From positions 1,736,001-1,800,000 of the forward strand of contig NZ_RBKX01000001.1 in assembly GCF_003634615.1 (NCBI RefSeq): a stretch of 64,000 bases of DNA, in the 5' to 3' direction. The translations under genes were made by a program, and so were the position numbers. The notes beneath the pieces were generated by a model, which made no database searches, was not told the origin of the DNA, and saw nothing but the letters and a program-made list of their open reading frames with translations. The stretch is from Flavobacterium sp. 102 (GTDB lineage Bacteria > Bacteroidota > Bacteroidia > Flavobacteriales > Flavobacteriaceae). Below, one piece after another: positions 59,982-64,000 of the stretch; within the stretch, counting starts at the first letter, position 1; every line of letters starts with the position of its first letter.

Positions 59982-61049
59982 TTATCTAAAAATACTCAAA
60001 TCTACTTTAACCGAAAAGATATTGGAATACAAAGCCGCACTTTGGTCACCCAAATCGGTCAAAGCGTAATCAACTTGTATGCCTTTGTATTTAAAGCCTA
60101 AGCCAATATTCGGTTGGAAATTTACTTTTTTAGAGCCGTCGATTTGTTCGACATTTTGGAAATTCCCAACACCGGCGCGAAGAAAAACCAAGTCGGTGTA
60201 ACCAAATTCAAATCCAATCGCAGGATCAACACTTACAGCATCAGTCGAAATAACATCGTTGGTTCGGGCAAATTGCATGTTCAAATTAACAGCCGCCAAT
60301 AAAGTATAATCGTAGTGGAATTCAAATTTTTTGGCGATTCCCAATTGGGCTTTTGGCAATGTAATTTCGGTACTTTCCGGCAATTCCTGATTTTGACCTT
60401 CGACTGCATCTCTGATTTCTTCATATTTGTCTTCGTCGATGGCCCAAACGTTATAGGTTGTTGTAATGTCTCGCAACATTAAGCCAAAATGCCAATCGTT
60501 TCTGTCGAATTGCAAACCGGCATCAAAACCAAATCCCCAAGAATTGGCAAAATCCCCGATGATTCTTCGGATAACTTTGGCGTTAATCCCATATTGGAAC
60601 CCTTCGAGTTTCATTTTTCGGGCGTAAGAAAAAGTCAAGCCATAATCGGCTGTAGAAAACAAACTGATTCGGTTGTAATCGATATTGCCTTCGCTGTCTA
60701 TTAATTGGGTAGTATTTAGAATGTCATCGACCCCAAAACGAATCAAGGAAACACCCCAAGCGCTTTGGTCGTCTATTTTTTTGGCGTAAGCCGCATAATC
60801 ATATTGGGCAATATTGGCAAAATAACTGGCGTGCATTAAAGAGGCTTCGCTGTCTTCAATTTTCAAAATTCCGGCCGGATTCCAATAACCCGAATTGACA
60901 TCACCTGTAAAAGCAGTTACAGCATTGGACATACCCAAAGCTGCTGCATCTACGCCTATGTTCATAAACTCATTGGAATATTTTCTAACGGCTTGAGCAT
61001 GAGTAATTAGGCTAATGAAAAGTAGCAGAATAGCAATCGTTTTTTTCAA
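59982..61049 (-). CDS. PorV/PorQ-family outer-membrane beta-barrel protein
   Basis: 355 residues from a TTG at 61049, chosen because it places a signal peptide (LKKTIAILLLFISLITHAQ) at the N-terminus; the frame extends further to a TTG at 61112 without signal-like sequence. YSNEFMNIGVDAAALGMSN and FTGDVNSGYWNPAGILKI near residues 24-60 are the PorV/UPF0164 signature. A barrel of amphipathic strands follows, ending in VDLSIFR. Relatives take part in type IX secretion and gliding in Flavobacteriia, but this one could be a paralogue with another role. Operon with the Lnb-type gene. Confidence 0.8.
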   Translation of the reverse strand: MKKTIAILLLFISLITHAQAVRKYSNEFMNIGVDAAALGMSNAVTAFTGDVNSGYWNPAGILKIEDSEASLMHASYFANIAQYDYAAYAKKIDDQSAWGVSLIRFGVDDILNTTQLIDSEGNIDYNRISLFSTADYGLTFSYARKMKLEGFQYGINAKVIRRIIGDFANSWGFGFDAGLQFDRNDWHFGLMLRDITTTYNVWAIDEDKYEEIRDAVEGQNQELPESTEITLPKAQLGIAKKFEFHYDYTLLAAVNLNMQFARTNDVISTDAVSVDPAIGFEFGYTDLVFLRAGVGNFQNVEQIDGSKKVNFQPNIGLGFKYKGIQVDYALTDLGDQSAALYSNIFSVKVDLSIFR

Positions 61050-61122
61050 GGCAATTTTTCTTTTTACAAATATCACATAAAAATCTTGAATATAAAACGC
61101 AGAAGTCTGCAACTTATTGTAT

Positions 61123-61130
61123 TAAATTTG
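61123..61130 (+). promoter_or_regulatory. Candidate -7 box (TAAATTTG) for pssA
   Basis: TAAATTTG fits TAnnTTTG and lies 29 bases upstream of the pssA ATG in the divergent gap with the PorV-like gene. No clear -33 TTG at the usual spacing. Confidence 0.35.
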
Positions 61131-61159
61131 TATTTCTTTAAAAATAACAATCATCACTA

Positions 61160-61879
61160 ATGAATATCAAAGCCCAGATTCCCAACTTGTTTACGATGCT
61201 TAATTTGTTTAGTGGTTGCGTGGCGTTGGTTTTTGTTTCAGATTTCAGATTTGACTTGGCTTTTTATTTTGTAGCTCTAGGGATTTTCTTCGACTTTTTT
61301 GATGGTTTTTTTGCCCGAAAGTTTGGCGTGGCCGGACCGCTTGGCGTGCAATTAGATTCGTTGGCTGATATGGTGACGAGTGGTGTTGTTCCGGGTTTAG
61401 TGATGGTATATTTGTTGGCTGGGAACTATGTTCATGCTCCGATTCAAGGTTATATGCCTTATCTGGGTTTTATAATTGCATTGGGTGCTTGTTATCGTTT
61501 GGCCAAGTTTAATATTGATACCAGACAATCGGATTCTTTTATAGGTTTGCCAACACCGGCTAACTCTTTGTTTATCACAAGTCTACCTTTGGTAATCGCG
61601 GCTTATCCAAATCATATATTAGCAGAAGTTTTATTAAATCAATGGTTCTTATTGGGGATAACATTTTTAAGCGCTTACGTTATGAATGCCGAAATCCCAT
61701 TATTTTCCTTGAAGATTAAGGATTTTAGCTTTGCCAAATATAAGTTGCAGATTTTCTTTTTGGTAATCTCAGTTTTGATGCTGATTTTCCTCAAGATACT
61801 GGCAGTTCCGTTGATTATTCTTCTGTATGTTCTACTGTCGGTTTTCAATAATATAGTAAACAAAAAAGCTTCCGTTTAG
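61160..61879 (+). CDS. pssA: CDP-diacylglycerol-serine O-phosphatidyltransferase
   Basis: 239 residues with about seven membrane helices. The CDP-alcohol phosphotransferase motif DG-x2-AR-x8-G-x3-D-x3-D is complete in FDGFFARKFG through GVQLDSLAD (residues ~48-73). PNLFTMLNLFSGC near the N-terminus is typical of PssA. It makes phosphatidylserine, the precursor of phosphatidylethanolamine, in the inner membrane. Single-gene transcript between a divergent neighbour and a strong downstream terminator. Confidence 0.9.
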   Translation: MNIKAQIPNLFTMLNLFSGCVALVFVSDFRFDLAFYFVALGIFFDFFDGFFARKFGVAGPLGVQLDSLADMVTSGVVPGLVMVYLLAGNYVHAPIQGYMPYLGFIIALGACYRLAKFNIDTRQSDSFIGLPTPANSLFITSLPLVIAAYPNHILAEVLLNQWFLLGITFLSAYVMNAEIPLFSLKIKDFSFAKYKLQIFFLVISVLMLIFLKILAVPLIILLYVLLSVFNNIVNKKASV

Positions 61880-61890
61880 GAAGCTTTTTT
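61862..61890. terminator. Bidirectional rho-independent terminator between pssA and the DUF5808 gene
   Basis: AAAAAAGCTTCC (61862-61873) and GGAAGCTTTTTT (61879-61890) form a perfect 12-base-pair stem with a 5-base loop. A and T tracts on the two arms allow use from both strands. It includes the pssA stop codon and touches the stop codon of the - strand gene. Confidence 0.85.
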
Positions 61891-62116
61891 ATTGGTTTCG
61901 AGTTATCATATACACTATAAATCCGAAAAACGAAAATATTATTAATAGGAACCAGTATGATTTTTTGTGAGCAAAATTAAGAGTAGCTCCGTAATTTGGA
62001 TTGCGTTTATCTACTAAAAGTCTTTTATCTTCTTTGTTGTAGTAAAAAAGACCGAGCTTCCAATACTTTGGATTTTTGTGCCAATTCTTTAGTGTTTCTT
62101 CAGAAATCTTTTCCAT
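61889..62116 (-). CDS. Small DUF5808-type membrane protein
   Basis: 75 residues from the ATG at 62116; a TTG two codons upstream is possible. The soluble part (NPKYWKLGLFYYNKEDKRL, then KRNPNYGATLNFAHKKS) matches the DUF5808 pattern (Y-N-x-x-D-x-R, V-x-K-R, G-x-T-L-N-F-A). One C-terminal membrane helix (YWFLLIIFSFFGFIVYMI) follows. Function unknown. Confidence 0.75.
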   Translation of the reverse strand: MEKISEETLKNWHKNPKYWKLGLFYYNKEDKRLLVDKRNPNYGATLNFAHKKSYWFLLIIFSFFGFIVYMITRNQ

Positions 62117-62147
62117 AATCAAAAGATTTATTTATTATTCTTTTATT

Positions 62148-62888
62148 TTAGAAATGTAATTTCTTTTTACGAAGTTCAAAGTTTTGTCCAAGATAGACTT
62201 TTCGTACCATTTCGTCAGCAGCCAATTCTTCAGGGTTTCCGGCTTTTAGGATGCCACCTTCGAACATTAGATAGGTTTTATCAGTAATTGCCAAAGTTTC
62301 CTGAACATTGTGGTCAGTGATTAAAATTCCGATGTTTTTATTTTTTAATTGGGCTACAATTCTTTGAATGTCTTCTACCGCTACAGGATCAACTCCGGCA
62401 AAGGGTTCATCTAACAAAATGAATTTTGGATCGGTTGCCAAAGCGCGTGCAATTTCGGTTCTTCTTCGTTCACCACCGGAAAGTAAGTCTCCACGGTTGG
62501 TTCGGATGTGTTCCAAACTGAATTCGGCAATCAGACTTTCCATTTTGGCCACTTGTTCTTCTTTGCTTAGTTTGGTCAGTTGTAAAACACTTAAAATATT
62601 ATCTTCAATACTCAACTTTCGAAATACCGATGCTTCTTGTGCTAAATAACCAATGCCGTTTTGAGCGCGTTTGTACATCGGGAAATCGGTGATGTTCATG
62701 TCGTCCAAATAAATATTTCCCGAATTGGGTTTTACCAAGCCTACAATCATGTAGAAAGAAGTTGTTTTTCCGGCACCATTTGGTCCCAAAAGCCCAACAA
62801 TTTCTCCTTGATTCACTTCTACCGAGATGCCTTTTACAACACTTCTGCCTTTGTAGGTTTTGACTAAATTTTCTGCGCGTAACTTCAT
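62148..62888 (-). CDS. lptB: Lipopolysaccharide export ABC ATPase
   Basis: 246 residues from the ATG at 62888 (MKLRAENLVKTYKGR), the conserved LptB start; the frame extends upstream to 62975 but that would overlap the neighbouring gene. Walker A is LLGPNGAGKTTSF near residue 35, the signature LLSGGERRRTEIARAL near 138 and Walker B FILLDEPFAGVDP near 160. It powers LPS transport by the Lpt bridge at the inner membrane. Its presence shows this flank is core genome. Confidence 0.92.
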   Translation of the reverse strand: MKLRAENLVKTYKGRSVVKGISVEVNQGEIVGLLGPNGAGKTTSFYMIVGLVKPNSGNIYLDDMNITDFPMYKRAQNGIGYLAQEASVFRKLSIEDNILSVLQLTKLSKEEQVAKMESLIAEFSLEHIRTNRGDLLSGGERRRTEIARALATDPKFILLDEPFAGVDPVAVEDIQRIVAQLKNKNIGILITDHNVQETLAITDKTYLMFEGGILKAGNPEELAADEMVRKVYLGQNFELRKKKLHF

Positions 62889-62928
62889 TCTTAACTGGTT
62901 ATTTGTTTGGCTGCCGACTCGAACTTTG

Positions 62929-62936
62929 CAAAGGTA
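62929..62936 (-). promoter_or_regulatory. Candidate -7 box (TACCTTTG) for lptB
   Basis: On the - strand TACCTTTG fits TAnnTTTG, 40 bases upstream of the chosen lptB start, which supports that start over the longer frame. No -33 TTG at the usual spacing. Confidence 0.35.
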
Positions 62937-62956
62937 AGGAACAAAATCGAGTGATG

Positions 62957-63982
62957 TTATCTTATTTTTATCCAATTTATAATTTCAGACAAAGCGTTTT
63001 CATCGATTTCATATAAATTGTTTAGGGTCAATTTTGTTGAGGTTAAATAATGGTTAAGTCCATCCATTTTTTTAATCGTAATATTATTGTTTTCAAAACT
63101 TTCCAGCAATTTTGTTTCAGAATTGGAATCTACATAAGTATCTTTTGTTCCAATGATGTATAAAACCGGGATTTTGATATTTTTATAAACGGGTTCAAAG
63201 TTTTTCCGCACGATATCCTTTTCGCACGCAAACGTAAGATAAGGGAATCTTGTGTAATGGTCTTTTGTATACCCAATTTTTTTGGCAGTTTTATCCAGTT
63301 TTTTGCTTAAAGTCCAATTGTCGTCCTCTTTATTGGCTTCAACTACTTGATGCAATGCTTCCACAATTTCGAGCTTTTTATCAATTTCATCGAATTTTAT
63401 GTCTTCTTTGAAAGTATTCTGACCTGTTTTTATTTGGAATTTGATAAATTCTCCATGCTTTTGAACAGGAGTTGCCCATTGAACCATGAAGTCTATCGGT
63501 AGCCCATTTTCATAGGTTTGTATGGTAACCATTCCGCCTTGACTGTGTCCTAAAAGGCCAATTTTTTTTTCGGAGAGTGTTTTGTTTTGTCTTAAAGTTT
63601 GGATGCAAGCCGCTAATTCTTCCGACATCATTGAGATGGTGTAATTGGCTTTATTGAATTTTCCGGTAGATTTTCCAATGCCTCTTTCATCGTATCGGTA
63701 AACGGCAATATTGTTCTTTAGTAGTGCTTCGGTGAGATGAAAATGGCTGTTTCTTGTATCTGCTCCTGAACCCGGGACAATAATTAAGGCTATATCCCAA
63801 TTGGTTTTCGGACAGATAAGTGTTCCGGAAAGCTGAATATCGTCCTTTTGATCCTGTACTTTAAAATTTATTTCTTCCCAAATGTAATGGTCCTTATTGG
63901 GGATTTCTTTTTCGTGTTCAAATAAGGTTTGGCTATGGCATAAAGGAGAAATCAATAGTAATAGAAAAAAAGGTAGTTTCAT
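62957..63982 (-). CDS. Secreted alpha/beta hydrolase
   Basis: 341 residues. Signal peptide at residues 1-17 (LPFFLLLLISPLCHS). LIIVPGSGADTRNS near 67 is the oxyanion region, IGLLGHSQGGMVT near 142 the nucleophile elbow with Ser, YIIGTKDTYVD near 276 the Asp, and GLNHYL near 306 the His. A YRYDERGIGKS motif near 95 is common in this group of esterases and peptidase-like hydrolases. Substrate unknown; no link to the polysaccharide locus is seen. The remaining 18 bases of the window hold nothing recognisable. Confidence 0.85.
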   Translation of the reverse strand: MKLPFFLLLLISPLCHSQTLFEHEKEIPNKDHYIWEEINFKVQDQKDDIQLSGTLICPKTNWDIALIIVPGSGADTRNSHFHLTEALLKNNIAVYRYDERGIGKSTGKFNKANYTISMMSEELAACIQTLRQNKTLSEKKIGLLGHSQGGMVTIQTYENGLPIDFMVQWATPVQKHGEFIKFQIKTGQNTFKEDIKFDEIDKKLEIVEALHQVVEANKEDDNWTLSKKLDKTAKKIGYTKDHYTRFPYLTFACEKDIVRKNFEPVYKNIKIPVLYIIGTKDTYVDSNSETKLLESFENNNITIKKMDGLNHYLTSTKLTLNNLYEIDENALSEIINWIKIR

Positions 63983-64000
63983 GGATGATAATTTGTTGGC

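Noticed and set aside
62889..62975. Longer N-terminus for LptB
   Set aside because: It overlaps the neighbouring hydrolase gene and covers a promoter-like box; the conserved start is at 62888.
1..64000. CRISPR arrays, tRNA/rRNA genes, insertion sequences, integrases
   Set aside because: No regularly spaced repeats, RNA gene signatures, transposase-like proteins or terminal inverted repeats were seen on reading either strand.

Overview
The window looks like one very large surface-polysaccharide (O-antigen/capsule/exopolysaccharide) locus from an AT-rich member of the Bacteroidota, most likely a Flavobacterium-like Flavobacteriaceae. The organism call rests on low GC, TAnnTTTG-type -7 boxes in several intergenic gaps, weak Shine-Dalgarno sequences, WbqC, a Wza with a C-terminal membrane helix, a PorV/PorQ-family outer-membrane protein and a DUF4105/Lnb-type protein. 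From base 1 to 58877 every convincing gene but one (a PHP-type tyrosine phosphatase) is on the + strand, mostly with 4-base ATGA overlaps or gaps of only a few bases. I see no rRNA, tRNA, CRISPR array or insertion sequence.

Layout. 1-8501: tail of an EpsG/Wzy-like polymerase, then two paralogous NodB-like deacetylase homologues that flank CapA, an ATP-grasp ligase and two glycosyltransferases, then a GT4. 8701-11040: MBOAT O-acyltransferase with its SGNH partner, closed by a weak terminator. 11153-18028: an acyl-chain cassette (two acyl carrier proteins, two ketoreductase-type SDRs, two KAS III-like proteins, an acyl-AMP ligase and a metallo-beta-lactamase-fold hydrolase) with a PglD-like sugar N-acyltransferase embedded in it. 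18074-21839: PglC-, PglE- and PglF-like enzymes. 21895-28073: Wza, Wzc, the opposite-strand phosphatase, and a Wzm/Wzt ABC exporter. 28084-35535: FkbM methyltransferase, a second 4-aminosugar cassette (aminotransferase, WbqC, methyltransferase, left-handed beta-helix acyltransferase, propeller protein), an HTTM-like membrane protein and a PhyH dioxygenase. 35536-41081: FkbM and five glycosyltransferases. 41242-44095: nonulosonic (sialic or legionaminic) acid synthesis, neuB-neuC-neuA type. 44100-57431: methyltransferases, asparagine-synthase-like amidotransferase, acetyltransferase, many glycosyltransferases and a second Wzy/ligase-type membrane protein. 57483-58877: a second, WcaJ-type priming transferase. 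After that the strand switches to ordinary core genes: Lnb/DUF4105, PorV-like, pssA, DUF5808, lptB and an alpha/beta hydrolase.

How it may work together. PglF, PglE and PglD homologues should build a UDP-2-acetamido-4-acylamino-2,4,6-trideoxyhexose, which the PglC homologue puts on undecaprenyl phosphate and the GT4 enzymes extend. The most interesting part is the acyl cassette beside these genes. It has condensing enzymes, carriers and ketoreductases but no dehydratase or enoyl reductase, so it should make a short (poly)hydroxyacyl chain that replaces the usual N-acetyl group. One of its two KAS III proteins has lost all three catalytic residues (Cys, His and Asn replaced by Ala, Gln and Asp) while its neighbour keeps them. 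This is the pattern expected of a heterodimeric condensing enzyme with a non-catalytic partner. The functional picture is inference; the residue losses are read directly from the sequence.
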